Assembly (NCBI RefSeq): GCF_013170845.1 | Contig: NZ_CP033367.1 | Location: forward strand, 2,295,001-2,359,000 | Source of the DNA: Mesorhizobium loti R88b | GTDB lineage: Bacteria; Pseudomonadota; Alphaproteobacteria; Rhizobiales; Rhizobiaceae | DNA length: 64,000 nucleotides | Reading direction: 5' to 3' | Shown here: one piece after another, positions 1 to 11,938 of the stretch | Layout: each line of letters begins with the position of its first letter | How positions within the stretch are numbered: the stretch's first letter is position 1 | Notes under the pieces: model-generated | What the model was told of the DNA's origin: nothing | What the model saw: the letters and a program-made list of their open reading frames with translations, nothing else | Database searches by the model: none | Made by a program: the position numbers and the translations under genes

Positions 1-944
1 CCCGCCATCAGCCCGCGCACGAAATAGCGGCCGGCGACGACATAGACGATCAGGGTGGGGAGAGCCGCGATCATCGCGGCCGCCATGTTGACGTTGTATT
101 CGACGACGCCGGTCGAGGTGTTGACGACGTTGTTGAGCGCCACGGTCATCGGCATGGCGTCGCCGGTACCGGCATAGGCCGATGCGAACAGGAAGTCGTT
201 CCAGATGTTGGTGAACTGGTAGATGACGGTGACGACGAAGATCGGCATCGAGTTCGGCAGCATGATGCGGCGGAAGATCTGGAAGAAAGAGGCACCGTCG
301 ACTTGTGCGGCCTTGATCAGCTCGGTCGGGAACGCTTCGTAATAGTTACGGAAGAACAGCGTGGTGAAGCCGAGGCCGTAGACGACGTGGACGAAGACGA
401 GATTGACCGTCGGATTGCCAAGGCCGAAGCTGGTTCCCACGTCGTTCTGCAGGGTCACGCCGAAACGGCCAAGGCTGCCGAGGATGGTGGCCATCGGCAG
501 CAGCACCGACTGGAACGGAATGAAGCAGGCAAACAGCATCAGCCCGAACACCAGCGTAGCACCCCGGAAACGCCATTTGGTCAGCACGTAGCCATTGAGC
601 GCGCCGAGCATGGTCGAGATCAACACGGCCGGAACCACCATCTTGATGGAGTTCCAGAAATAGCCCTTGATGCCGGCGCAGGTGAGGCCGACGCAGGTCT
701 CGCCCCAGGCCTTCAGCCACGGCTCGAAGGTCGGCGCCTTGGGCAGGGACAGCATGTTGCCGTTCTGGATCTCGTCCATGGTCTTGAACGAGGTGACCAG
801 CATGACGAACAGCGGCATCAGGTAGAAGATCGCAAACAGCGCCAGCAACCCGTAGATGACGATGCGGTTGACGATCCTGGTGTTGATGCCGCTTGAGTTT
901 TGCCGGGAAGCAGTGGGGCGGGCAGGGGTGGCGACAGCGCTCAT
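1..944 (-). CDS. Sugar ABC transporter permease, MalG-type (CUT1), 3' end cut by window
   Basis: Second inner-membrane permease of a CUT1 carbohydrate importer. Its ATG overlaps the stop of the upstream permease by 4 bases (TCAT on the plus strand, 941-944), so the two are translationally coupled. The last readable residues, ending YFVRGLMAG, match the usual C-terminus of MalG-type permeases, so only a few codons should be missing beyond base 1. The N-terminus is Ala/Thr-rich before the first membrane helix. No ATP-binding subunit is in the window; it would be expected just to the left. The assignment rests on the C-terminal signature, the partner genes and the operon position; the substrate is not readable from the sequence. 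Confidence 0.9.
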   Translation of the reverse strand, partial: MSAVATPARPTASRQNSSGINTRIVNRIVIYGLLALFAIFYLMPLFVMLVTSFKTMDEIQNGNMLSLPKAPTFEPWLKAWGETCVGLTCAGIKGYFWNSIKMVVPAVLISTMLGALNGYVLTKWRFRGATLVFGLMLFACFIPFQSVLLPMATILGSLGRFGVTLQNDVGTSFGLGNPTVNLVFVHVVYGLGFTTLFFRNYYEAFPTELIKAAQVDGASFFQIFRRIMLPNSMPIFVVTVIYQFTNIWNDFLFASAYAGTGDAMPMTVALNNVVNTSTGVVEYNVNMAAAMIAALPTLIVYVVAGRYFVRGLMA

Positions 945-1891
945 CGCGGCTTCTCCCGCAGTTCCGAATAGAGATAGGGCACGATGATGGCGACGATGGT
1001 CATCAGCATGATCACAGCGCTTGCCGAGCCGACGGCCATTTCGTTGCGCTTGAAGGTGTACTCATACATGAAGTTGGACGGCAGCCAGGCCGAGCCGCCG
1101 GGGCCGCCGCTGGTCAACGCAACCACCAGATCGTACGACTTGATGGCGAGGTGGGCGAGCACGATGAAGGCCGACAGGAAGATAGGTCGCAGCAGCGGGA
1201 TGACGATGCGGCGATAGAGCTGGAAGGTGGTGGCGCCGTCGATCTGCGCCGCCTTCATGATCTCGCCGTCAATGCCGCGCAGGCCGGCCAGGAACATCGC
1301 CATGATGAAGCCGGAGGCTTGCCAGACGCCGGCGATGACCACCGTGTAGATGACGAAATCCTTGTTCTTGATCCAGTCGAAATGGAAGCTCGTCCAACCC
1401 CACTGATGCAAGGTCTGCTCGAGGCCGAGGCCGGGATCGAGGAACCATTTCCAGGCGACGCCGGTGACGATGAAGGACAGCGCCATCGGGTAGAGATAGA
1501 TCGGCCGCAGCACGCCTTCGCCGCGGATCTTCTGGTCGAGCAGGATGGCCAGGAACAGGCCGAGCGCCAGGCAGATGCCGATGTAGAGAAAGCCGAATAT
1601 GCCCATGTTGGTGATCGACGTGTACCAGCTCGAAGGTGGGTCACTGTCGAAGGTCCAGCCCCACAGCCGCTGATAGGCGCGCGAGCCGGTGATGACATAG
1701 GATGGGAAAGTCTTGGAATTGGTGAAGGACAGATAGATCGTCCACAGGATGAAGCCGTAGACAAAGACGATGGTGATGGCGAAGCTCGGCGCCAGCACGA
1801 TCTTCGGCAAGGCATCCTGCAGGCGCGAGCGCATCGAAGCGCGCGGCCGCTCCGGCGTCAGCTTGATCTGTGTTGTCGCTACACTGCTCAT
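941..1891 (-). CDS. Sugar ABC transporter permease, MalF-type (CUT1)
   Basis: First inner-membrane permease of the CUT1 importer, 316 residues from the chosen start, with six hydrophobic segments and a binding-protein-dependent transport loop in the last third (residues about 215-240, containing AAQIDGATTFQLYRRIVIP, the EAA-type loop that docks on the ATPase). An in-frame ATG lies 27 codons upstream at 1972, but ATG 1891 has a strong GGGAGGAG ribosome site a few bases ahead, and the extra residues are Arg/Pro-rich and unlike a permease start. It overlaps the next permease by 4 bases and follows the binding-protein gene after 153 bases that hold a strong hairpin. Confidence 0.93.
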   Translation of the reverse strand: MSSVATTQIKLTPERPRASMRSRLQDALPKIVLAPSFAITIVFVYGFILWTIYLSFTNSKTFPSYVITGSRAYQRLWGWTFDSDPPSSWYTSITNMGIFGFLYIGICLALGLFLAILLDQKIRGEGVLRPIYLYPMALSFIVTGVAWKWFLDPGLGLEQTLHQWGWTSFHFDWIKNKDFVIYTVVIAGVWQASGFIMAMFLAGLRGIDGEIMKAAQIDGATTFQLYRRIVIPLLRPIFLSAFIVLAHLAIKSYDLVVALTSGGPGGSAWLPSNFMYEYTFKRNEMAVGSASAVIMLMTIVAIIVPYLYSELREKPR

Positions 1892-2001
1892 GAGGCTCCT
1901 CCCGTTCCGGGTCGTCCGTGCTCTGCCGTCAGGCGGCAAGGCGGCCCGTGCATACGGGTCCTTGGTCGGCATGGTGTTCAGCCGGCCAATCGTGGGATGG
2001 A

Positions 2002-2027
2002 GCCTTCCCCGCCGGAGCGGGGAAGGC
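2002..2027 (-). promoter_or_regulatory. Intercistronic hairpin between binding protein and permease genes
   Basis: Perfect 11-bp inverted repeat: GCCTTCCCCGC (2002-2012), a 4-base loop, and GCGGGGAAGGC (2017-2027). It lies just after the binding-protein stop in the leftward transcript. There is no U-run on the 3' side of the leftward RNA, so it reads better as a 3' end stabiliser or partial attenuator than as a full terminator. Such hairpins are common where a binding protein must be made in excess over its permeases; that role is inferred here. Confidence 0.6.
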
Positions 2028-2044
2028 GTTTTGGGACGTGGCGC

Positions 2045-3298
2045 TTACTTGGCGTCGTCGATTGCCTTGACCAGCTCGGTCACGGCTTCGTCCGAGGTCT
2101 TGATCTGGCCGTGGACAAACTTGGTCACGACATCCTTGTAGGCGTTGGCGACCGCCGGAGGCGCGCCGTAACCTTGGGCCAGCGAGCCGAACAGCGTGCC
2201 GCCGTCATTGGCTGCCTTCAGGTCGGCGATGCCCTTCTTGCCGCAAGCATCGAAGTCGGTGTCCGGAACGTCGGTACGGGCCGGAACCGAGCCTTTGACG
2301 ACGTTGAAGGCCGACTGGAAGCTCTTCGACAGGGTGGCGGTGGCCAGCGCGATCTGGGCGGCCTTGCGGTCGTCCGGAACGTTGAACATGGCGAACATGT
2401 CGGAGTTGTAGATCACCGAGCCGTCGGTGCCCGGGAAGCGATAGCACAGGAAGTCCGTACCCGGGGTCTTCTTGGCGGCGTGGAACTCGCCCTTGGCCCA
2501 GTCGCCCATGACCTGCACCAGGGCATCGCCCTTGATGACCATGGCGGTGGCCAGGTTCCAGTCGCGGCCCGAGAAGTTCGGGTCGACATAGGTGACGAGC
2601 TTGGCGAGGTTGTCGAACGACTTCTTCATCGTGTCGGACTTGAGCGACGCGTCGTCGAGGTCGTTGAAGGCCTTCTTGTAGAACTCAGGTCCGCCGGTCG
2701 ACAGCACGACCGAGTCGAACATGGTGGCTTCCTGCCAGTTCTGGCCGCCGAGAGCGAGCGGGATCACGCCTGCCGCCTTGGCCTTGTCGAGCAGGGCGAT
2801 GAAGTCGTCGAAGGTCTTCGGCTCGGTGCCGCCGATCTTGTCCATGACGGCCTTGTTGATCCACAGCCAGTTGACGGAGTGGACGTTGACGGGAACCGCG
2901 ACCCACTTGCCTTCATAGACGGAGAACTTCTGCAGGGCCGCCGGAACCGCCTTGTCCCAGCCTTCCTTCTTGGCCGTCTCGGTCAGGTCGCCCATCACAC
3001 CGGCCGCCGCATAGTCGAGCACGGTGTAGCCGAGCATCTGCGAGGCGGTCGGGTAATTGCCGGCCGCGACCATCGCCTTCAGCGCGGTCATGGCAGCGTC
3101 GCCGCCACCGCCGGCCACCGGCACGTCCTTCCAGGCGTAGCCTTCCTTGGCCAGATCGCCCTTGAGGACATTGAGAGCAGCCGCTTCGCCGCCCGACGTC
3201 CACCAATGCAGCATCTGCACTTCCTTGACGTCCGCGGCATGCGCCGAGAACGCAAAGCTCGTCGCAAGAGCCGTTCCGATAAGCAGTTTGCGCAACAT
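2045..3298 (-). CDS. Sugar ABC transporter substrate-binding protein (CUT1)
   Basis: Periplasmic binding protein, 417 residues, with a clear Sec signal peptide ([21 protein letters not shown], cleaved about residue 22). The mature start, about [16 protein letters not shown], is the characteristic opening of CUT1 binding proteins, and the overall sequence resembles the glucose/mannose-type (GtsA-like) group more than maltose proteins. GGGAGG sits 6 bases before the ATG. It is the first of the three transporter genes in the leftward operon, 58 bases after the aldehyde dehydrogenase gene. The ligand cannot be told from sequence; a hexose or hexose derivative is a reasonable guess. Confidence 0.93.
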   Translation of the reverse strand: MLRKLLIGTALATSFAFSAHAADVKEVQMLHWWTSGGEAAALNVLKGDLAKEGYAWKDVPVAGGGGDAAMTALKAMVAAGNYPTASQMLGYTVLDYAAAGVMGDLTETAKKEGWDKAVPAALQKFSVYEGKWVAVPVNVHSVNWLWINKAVMDKIGGTEPKTFDDFIALLDKAKAAGVIPLALGGQNWQEATMFDSVVLSTGGPEFYKKAFNDLDDASLKSDTMKKSFDNLAKLVTYVDPNFSGRDWNLATAMVIKGDALVQVMGDWAKGEFHAAKKTPGTDFLCYRFPGTDGSVIYNSDMFAMFNVPDDRKAAQIALATATLSKSFQSAFNVVKGSVPARTDVPDTDFDACGKKGIADLKAANDGGTLFGSLAQGYGAPPAVANAYKDVVTKFVHGQIKTSDEAVTELVKAIDDAK

Positions 3299-3356
3299 GT
3301 ACTACCTCCCTTGTTGCATTACACGACCGGTGGAAGCCCACCGGGTTCTTCCCAAC

Positions 3357-4868
3357 TCAGCCGACCCACCAACCGGTGCGCTGGCCGCGATGAAACTGGA
3401 TTGTCTTTTCCTCGGTATAGTCTTCGACGGCGCGTTTGCCGAGTTCGCGTCCGATACCGGACTGCTTGTAGCCTCCGAAAGGCAGCTCGGGATAACCTTC
3501 CATGAATGTATTCACCCAGACGGTCCCCGAACGCACCCCACGCGCCACCGACATGCAAGTGTCGATGCTGGCGCTCCACACGCCCGCCGACAGACCATAG
3601 GGCGTGTTGTTGGCGATGTGCAACGCCTTTTCAATCGTTTCAAAAGTCAGCACGGAGAGCACCGGCCCGAACACTTCTTCGCGTGCGATGGCCATGTCCT
3701 CGGTAACGCCGCGAATGATGGTGGGGTCGAGGTATTGGCCGGCATTCGAAGCCAGCTGCTTGCCGCCGCTGTAGACATTACTGCCGCCGCTTGCGGCTGC
3801 CGTAACGTAATCTGTCACTTTCGCCAAATGGTCGGAGGAAATCATCGCGCCGACCTTGGTACGCTCATCGAGCGGATCTCCGACCATCACCTTGGCAGTA
3901 AGTGCCTTTACGGCGGCCAGAAAATCGTCGGCGATCGCCGCGTGCACAATCAGCCGGCTGCCGGCATTACAGCATTCGCCGGCATTGAAGAAGCCGCCGA
4001 ACACGGCCGCATCGGCAGCGGCTTCGAGGTCGGCATCGGGGAAGACGATCTGGCCGTTCTTGCCGCCGAGTTCCATCGAGACCTTCTTCAGCGACTGCGC
4101 AGCTGCCGCCATGGTCATCTTGCCGACGCGGGTCGAGCCGGTGAACGACACCATCTCGACCAAGGGATGGCTGACCATCGGCGCGCCGACATCGGCGCCA
4201 AGACCGGCAAGGATGTTGACGACGCCGGCGGGCAGGCCGGCCTGCATCAGGATGTCGCCCAGCACAAAGGTCGAGGCCGATGTCATTTCGCTCGGCTTGA
4301 CCACCGCCGTGCAGCCGGCGGCGAGCGCGAAAGGCAGTTTCTGGCTGACGATGAGGAACGGGAAATTCCATGGCGTGATGATTGAGACGACGCCGATCGG
4401 CTCGCGCAGGACCACGCCCAGCATGGCGTCGCCGAGATTGGCGTAGCTTTCACCGTGCAGCGTGCGGGCGAGCGAAGCGGCATAGCGCCAGATGTCGACG
4501 GCGCCGCCAATCTCGCCGCGCGCCTGGGCGATCGGCTTGCCGGATTCCAGCGCATCGAGCCGGGCGATGTCTTCCAGCCGGGCTTCGATCAGGTCGGCCG
4601 TCTTGAGCAGGATGGCGGCGCGTTCGGAAGCCTTCATACGTGGCCAGGGGCCGGTCTCGAATGCCTTGTGCGCGGCCTGCACCGCAGCTTCCACCTCGGT
4701 CTCGCCGGCTTGCGCATAGCGCGAAACAGTGAAGCCATGGCCAGGGCTCTTGCGCTCCAGCGTGCGGCCGTCGCGGGCATCGACATGCTTGCCGTCGATC
4801 AGCAGCCGATAGGATTTTGGTGCGGCTGATGTCTCGGTGGGCATGGCGATGTTGAGGGGGGCGTTCAT
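3357..4868 (-). CDS. NAD(P)-dependent aldehyde dehydrogenase
   Basis: Aldehyde dehydrogenase superfamily enzyme, 503 residues, oxidising an aldehyde to its acid. Key residues are in place: cofactor/oxyanion Asn168 (TPWNFP), Lys191 (KPSE), general base Glu266 (MELGGK) and nucleophile Cys300 (GECCNAGSR, a double Cys). The C-terminal oligomerisation region ends ELPFGGYKQSGIGRE, typical of betaine/aminobutyraldehyde-type members. Having both Glu and Cys argues for a hydrolytic (non-CoA-acylating) enzyme. It lies 14 bases after the enoyl-CoA hydratase gene in the LacI-controlled operon, so its substrate is probably an intermediate of that pathway. A second ATG at 4844 is possible; neither has a strong ribosome site. 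Confidence 0.93.
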   Translation of the reverse strand: MNAPLNIAMPTETSAAPKSYRLLIDGKHVDARDGRTLERKSPGHGFTVSRYAQAGETEVEAAVQAAHKAFETGPWPRMKASERAAILLKTADLIEARLEDIARLDALESGKPIAQARGEIGGAVDIWRYAASLARTLHGESYANLGDAMLGVVLREPIGVVSIITPWNFPFLIVSQKLPFALAAGCTAVVKPSEMTSASTFVLGDILMQAGLPAGVVNILAGLGADVGAPMVSHPLVEMVSFTGSTRVGKMTMAAAAQSLKKVSMELGGKNGQIVFPDADLEAAADAAVFGGFFNAGECCNAGSRLIVHAAIADDFLAAVKALTAKVMVGDPLDERTKVGAMISSDHLAKVTDYVTAAASGGSNVYSGGKQLASNAGQYLDPTIIRGVTEDMAIAREEVFGPVLSVLTFETIEKALHIANNTPYGLSAGVWSASIDTCMSVARGVRSGTVWVNTFMEGYPELPFGGYKQSGIGRELGKRAVEDYTEEKTIQFHRGQRTGWWVG

Positions 4869-4882
4869 CAGGGCTGTTTTCT

Positions 4883-5651
4883 CTAGCTTCTTGAAAATGC
4901 TGGTTTCTGCTTGGTCTTGAAGGCGCTCACGCCAGCCTTGAGATCGCCGGTCAGGGCAATGAAGCCGCTGGCCAGCGCTTCCGTTGCGGCAGCACTTTCC
5001 TCGCCTTCAGCGACCGCGATCATCAGTTTGGTTGCCTCTGTCGCCAGCGGGCCGCGCTCGGCGATCTTCTCGGCCCAAGCATTGGCCTCAGCGAGTGCCT
5101 TGCCGGTTTCGACCAGCCGGTCGACCACGCCAAGCGCCAGCGCTTCCGGGGCGAGCAGAATCTCGCCACCCAGCGCCATGCGCCGTACCGTCTGCGCACC
5201 GAAGCGGCGCACCGCGCGCTGCGTGCCGGACCAGCCGGGCACGACGCCGATCGAGGTTTCGGGGAAGCCGAGTTTCACATGCGCTTCGGCGACGCGGAAG
5301 TCGCAGGCAACCGCCAGTTCCAGCCCGCCGCCCAGCGCATGGCCGGACAGCACGGCGATGGTCGGTTGCCGAAGCCTGGCCAACCGGTCGAAGACGCGGT
5401 GGCCGTAGCGAACCCATTGCACCTGGAAGTCGGCGGCGCTCATCTCACCCCAGGCCTCGACATCCCCACCGGCGCAGAAGCCCTTGCCTTCGCCCCGCAG
5501 CAACACAACGCGGACGCTTGCAGCCGCCTCCGCCTCGTCGAGGGCCGCTTCCAGCGCGCGGAGCATCGGGATGTCCAACGCGTTGAACTTTTCCGGCCGG
5601 CGCAGGGTGACGGTGCCGATGGCGCCGTCCTGCTCGAAGGTGACGAGGCGC

Positions 5652-5659
<8 letters not shown>
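4883..5659 (-). CDS. Enoyl-CoA hydratase/isomerase (crotonase family)
   Basis: Crotonase-fold enzyme, 258 residues from the chosen start. The oxyanion-hole segment (GEGKGFCAGGDV), GGGLELAVACD and GFPETSIGVVPGWSG are present, and both acidic residues used by true hydratases (Glu of LELA and Glu of FPE) are kept, so hydratase or retro-aldol type activity on an acyl-CoA is plausible. ATG 5659 has TTGGAGG six bases ahead and overlaps the end of the CoA-transferase gene by 8 bases; an upstream in-frame ATG at 5686 would add nine residues and lacks this support. In context it acts on the CoA thioester made by the transferase. Confidence 0.9.
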
Positions 5660-9321
<3,662 letters not shown>

Positions 9322-9356
9322 CCTGATATCTCCTCCCGATTTTCTTGATCAGATTT

Positions 9357-9372
9357 ATTGGAACGTTCTAAT
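9357..9372. promoter_or_regulatory. LacI-type operator 1 (lacI side)
   Basis: ATTGGAACGTTCTAAT, a near-perfect dyad centred on GAACGTTC and lying just ahead of the lacI ribosome site. The sequence GATTTATTGGAACGTTC is shared with operator 2, in the same orientation. A central CG dyad of this size is typical of LacI-family operators. Binding here would make the repressor autoregulated and control the eight-gene leftward operon. Confidence 0.8.
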
Positions 9373-9520
9373 CATTGCTTCAATCGTGAGTCAACCGCGA
9401 ATTTTTCTCAGCCTGAAAAGCCGATTGTGCGTACTCAAATGGCTTGGATTTACAAGGCTTTCTGTGCTGCAACGCAGCATTCGCTCGCGAAGAGGCCCCC
9501 AATCTAAAGGTTCTTGATTT

Positions 9521-9536
9521 ATTGGAACGTTCCATT
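9521..9536. promoter_or_regulatory. LacI-type operator 2 (DUF993 side)
   Basis: ATTGGAACGTTCCATT; the inner TGGAACGTTCCA is a perfect 12-base palindrome. It sits 27-42 bases before the ATG of the divergent gene at 9563, overlapping where its promoter would be. About 164 bases separate the two operator centres, which would also permit looping by a tetrameric repressor; that is inference. Confidence 0.8.
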
Positions 9537-9562
9537 TATAGGCGCTGAGAAGGGAGAGATCG

Positions 9563-10717
9563 ATGGACATTGCCTTGCCTGGTGAGGGTGGCCGCAGCAC
9601 CCGCTACGCGCTTGTCGGACAGCCGGTGCAGCCTGACATCGGCGCCCGGTTTTCGCGCATCGCCTATGCCGCCGCGCATGTCGTTGCCGATCCCCTTGCA
9701 ATGACCGATCCGTGGTCGCGGCCCGTGGTCGACTGGGAAAGCACGATGGCGTTCCGCCATCATCTGTGGCGGCTCGGCTTCCGCATCGCCGAGGCGATGG
9801 ACACGTCGCAGCGCGGCATGGGCTTCGACTGGGCAAGCGCAAAGGAATTGATCCGCCGCTCAATCGACGAGTCGCGCACCGTTGCCGGCGCCGACCTTGC
9901 CTCGGGTGCTGGAACCGATCATCTGGCGCCGATGTCGGCCAGGACACTGCACGACGTGATTGCCGCCTATGAGGAGCAGTTCGCTTTCATCGAAGGACAG
10001 GGCGGCAAGGCCATCATGATGGCCAGCCGCGCTCTGGCTGAAGTGGCAAAGGGACCGGACGACTACGCCGCCGTCTACGACCGCATTCTCAGTCAGGCCT
10101 CCGGCAAGGTCATCCTGCACTGGCTGGGTGACATGTTCGACCCCGCCCTGAAGGGCTATTGGGGCAGCAGCAATTTCGAGACCGCGCTCGATACGGTGGT
10201 TGCCGTCATCGAACGCCACGCAAACAAGGTCGAAGGCATAAAGATATCGCTGCTTGATGCCGATAAGGAGATCATGCTCCGAGACCGGCTGCCGGATGGC
10301 GTCGTCATGTTCACCGGTGACGACTTCAATTATCCCGAACTGATCACCGGGGACGGCAACAGGCATTCGCACGCCTTGCTCGGCATTTTCGACGCCATTG
10401 CGCCGGTTGCCAACGCTGCCTTGGCGAAGCTCGCCGCGGGCGATCAGGCCGGCTATGATGCGCTGATGGCGCCGACGGTTCCGTTGTCGCGAAAGATATT
10501 CGAGGCGCCGACCGAGTATTACAAGGCCGGCATCGTCTTCATGGCCTGGCTGAACGGCCACCAGGACCATTTCACCATGGTCGGCGGCATGCAGTCGGCG
10601 CGCGGCATCCGTCACTATGCCGAGGTGTTTCGCCTTGCTGACCAGGCAGGATTGCTGGCCGATCCCGACCTTGCCATATCGCGGATGAAGAGCCTGTGCG
10701 CCGTCGCGGGCGTTTGA
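9563..10717 (+). CDS. DUF993 / dihydrodipicolinate-synthase-like family protein
   Basis: 384-residue protein with good translation signal (GGGAGAG before ATG). I recognise it tentatively as a DUF993-family protein, a group often labelled dihydrodipicolinate synthase-like; an all-alpha/beta TIM-barrel aldolase or lyase is likely but the Schiff-base lysine is not obvious by eye. Notable conserved-looking stretches are MAFRHHLWRLGFRIAEAMDT (about residues 55-74), ASGAGTDHL (about 112) and FMAWLNGHQDHFTMVGGMQ near the C-terminus. Divergent from and co-controlled with the LacI operon through operator 2. It may carry out a cleavage step on a keto-sugar acid, but no function should be taken as known. 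Confidence 0.75.
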   Translation: MDIALPGEGGRSTRYALVGQPVQPDIGARFSRIAYAAAHVVADPLAMTDPWSRPVVDWESTMAFRHHLWRLGFRIAEAMDTSQRGMGFDWASAKELIRRSIDESRTVAGADLASGAGTDHLAPMSARTLHDVIAAYEEQFAFIEGQGGKAIMMASRALAEVAKGPDDYAAVYDRILSQASGKVILHWLGDMFDPALKGYWGSSNFETALDTVVAVIERHANKVEGIKISLLDADKEIMLRDRLPDGVVMFTGDDFNYPELITGDGNRHSHALLGIFDAIAPVANAALAKLAAGDQAGYDALMAPTVPLSRKIFEAPTEYYKAGIVFMAWLNGHQDHFTMVGGMQSARGIRHYAEVFRLADQAGLLADPDLAISRMKSLCAVAGV

Positions 10718-10740
10718 GCCAACGAAATCGGGCAATGAAG

Positions 10741-10760
10741 AATCCCCCGTGCGGGGAATT
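10741..10760 (+). terminator. Weak hairpin after the DUF993-like gene
   Basis: AATCCCCCG and CGGGGAATT pair with one mismatch around a minimal loop, 24 bases past the stop at 10717. There is no U-run, so termination here is only possible. Confidence 0.3.
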
Positions 10761-10816
10761 TGCGGTATTGGTTTCAGTCTGTATTGCGAGAGCGCAGATC
10801 AATGGACCAGTAGGCA

Positions 10817-10930
10817 ATGGCAGACAAAGCGGCCCTCATCACCGGGATAACCGGCCAGGAAGGGAGCCCATCTGGCGCAATTGCTCTTGCGGAAGGGCTG
10901 TGTTGCCCACAGCGTGAAGCGCCATTCGCC
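10817..10930 (+). pseudogene. Frameshifted N-terminal stub of GDP-mannose 4,6-dehydratase (gmd/noeL-like)
   Basis: From ATG 10817 the translation reads MADKAALITGITGQEG, the Rossmann start of GDP-mannose 4,6-dehydratase. It then leaves frame at the G-run 10862-10864; in the next frame it continues AHLAQLLLRKGCVAHSVKRHS, which matches the following part of the same enzyme. Removing one G restores the frame. Similarity stops at about 10930 and the remaining roughly 300 codons are gone. The intact GDP-L-fucose synthase gene starts 30 bases later, so this is the decayed first gene of a gmd-fcl pair. Confidence 0.8.
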
Positions 10931-10959
10931 CGGCTGCCGTTCCTCGCGAGGGCAGAACT

Positions 10960-11928
10960 ATGAGCGAAACCTTCGACCTCAGGGGCAAGCGGGTATTCGT
11001 GGCAGGGCATCGCGGCATGGTCGGGTCCGCCGTCGTGCGCAGGTTGGCAGCCGAGGACTGCGAGATCCTGACCGCGACGCGTGCTGAACTCGATCTCCTG
11101 GATCAGGCCGGTGTGCGCCGCTGGATGGCCGATCGTCGGCCGGATGCCGTGGTGATGGCCGCGGCCAAGGTCGGCGGCATCTTGGCCAATGACCGGTTTC
11201 CGGCCGATTTCCTGTATGACAATATCGCCGTGCAAACCAATCTCATCGAGGGCGCTTTCCGCAGCGATGTGGGCAAGTTTCTGTTCCTCGGTTCGTCCTG
11301 CATCTATCCGAAACTCGCGCCGCAGCCGATTTCCGAGGCCGCCCTGCTGACCGGTCCGCTCGAACCAACCAATGAATGGTATGCGATCGCCAAGATCGCC
11401 GGGCTGAAACTCTGCCAGGCCTACCGACGCCAATACGGCGTCGACTATATCTCGGCGATGCCAACCAATCTCTACGGTCCAGGGGACAATTTCCACCTTG
11501 AATCCGGCCACGTCATACCCGCGTTGATGCGCAAGGCACATGAAGCAAAGCAGGCCGGTCGCAAGACCCTGCAGGTGTGGGGGTCGGGCAAGCCGATGCG
11601 CGAATTCCTCTATGTCGACGATGCAGCCGATGCGCTGGTCTCGCTCCTGAAAACATACAGCGGCGAAAGCCATGTCAATGTAGGCTCGGGTCAGGATATC
11701 ACCATCGCCGAATTGGCCAGGACGGTTGCCTCGATCGTTGGCGGAGACGTGGATATTACGTTCGATACGACCAAGCCGGATGGAACACCGCGCAAACTGC
11801 TGGACGTGTCGCGGCTGTTTGCCACCGGCTGGCGGCCCCGATATTCGCTGCGCAGCGGATTGGAACAGACATATGAATGGTTTCTCCGCCACGTTGAAAA
11901 GGGCGATGTCCGGCTCGGAGCCGCGTGA
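10960..11928 (+). CDS. fcl: GDP-L-fucose synthase (GDP-4-keto-6-deoxy-mannose 3,5-epimerase/4-reductase)
   Basis: 322-residue extended short-chain dehydrogenase making GDP-L-fucose from GDP-4-keto-6-deoxymannose. Seen are the NADP motif (VFVAGHRGMVGSAVVRRL), the Ser of FLGSSCIYP, the catalytic YxxxK (NEWYAIAKIAG) and family signature MPTNLYGPGDNFH. In rhizobia this enzyme (also called NolK or WcaG) feeds fucose to Nod factors or surface polysaccharides. Its usual partner, GDP-mannose dehydratase, is present only as the stub directly upstream, so the substrate must come from a dehydratase elsewhere. A fucosyltransferase-like gene follows 10 bases later. Confidence 0.93.
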   Translation: MSETFDLRGKRVFVAGHRGMVGSAVVRRLAAEDCEILTATRAELDLLDQAGVRRWMADRRPDAVVMAAAKVGGILANDRFPADFLYDNIAVQTNLIEGAFRSDVGKFLFLGSSCIYPKLAPQPISEAALLTGPLEPTNEWYAIAKIAGLKLCQAYRRQYGVDYISAMPTNLYGPGDNFHLESGHVIPALMRKAHEAKQAGRKTLQVWGSGKPMREFLYVDDAADALVSLLKTYSGESHVNVGSGQDITIAELARTVASIVGGDVDITFDTTKPDGTPRKLLDVSRLFATGWRPRYSLRSGLEQTYEWFLRHVEKGDVRLGAA

Positions 11929-11938
11929 CGACAGATCG

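Larger units (their letters stand above)
9322..9562. other. Divergent regulatory region between lacI and DUF993-like gene
   Basis: 241-base intergenic region, AT-richer than its neighbours. It holds the two LacI-type operators and must contain the promoters for both the leftward operon and the rightward gene. Apart from the operators I see no clear consensus promoter. Confidence 0.7.

Noticed and set aside
893..3505. Long plus-strand frame of 870 codons across the transporter genes
   Set aside because: It is the antisense shadow of the permease and binding-protein genes; its translation is Arg/Gly/His-rich without any domain, while the opposite strand has signal peptide, ribosome sites and family motifs.
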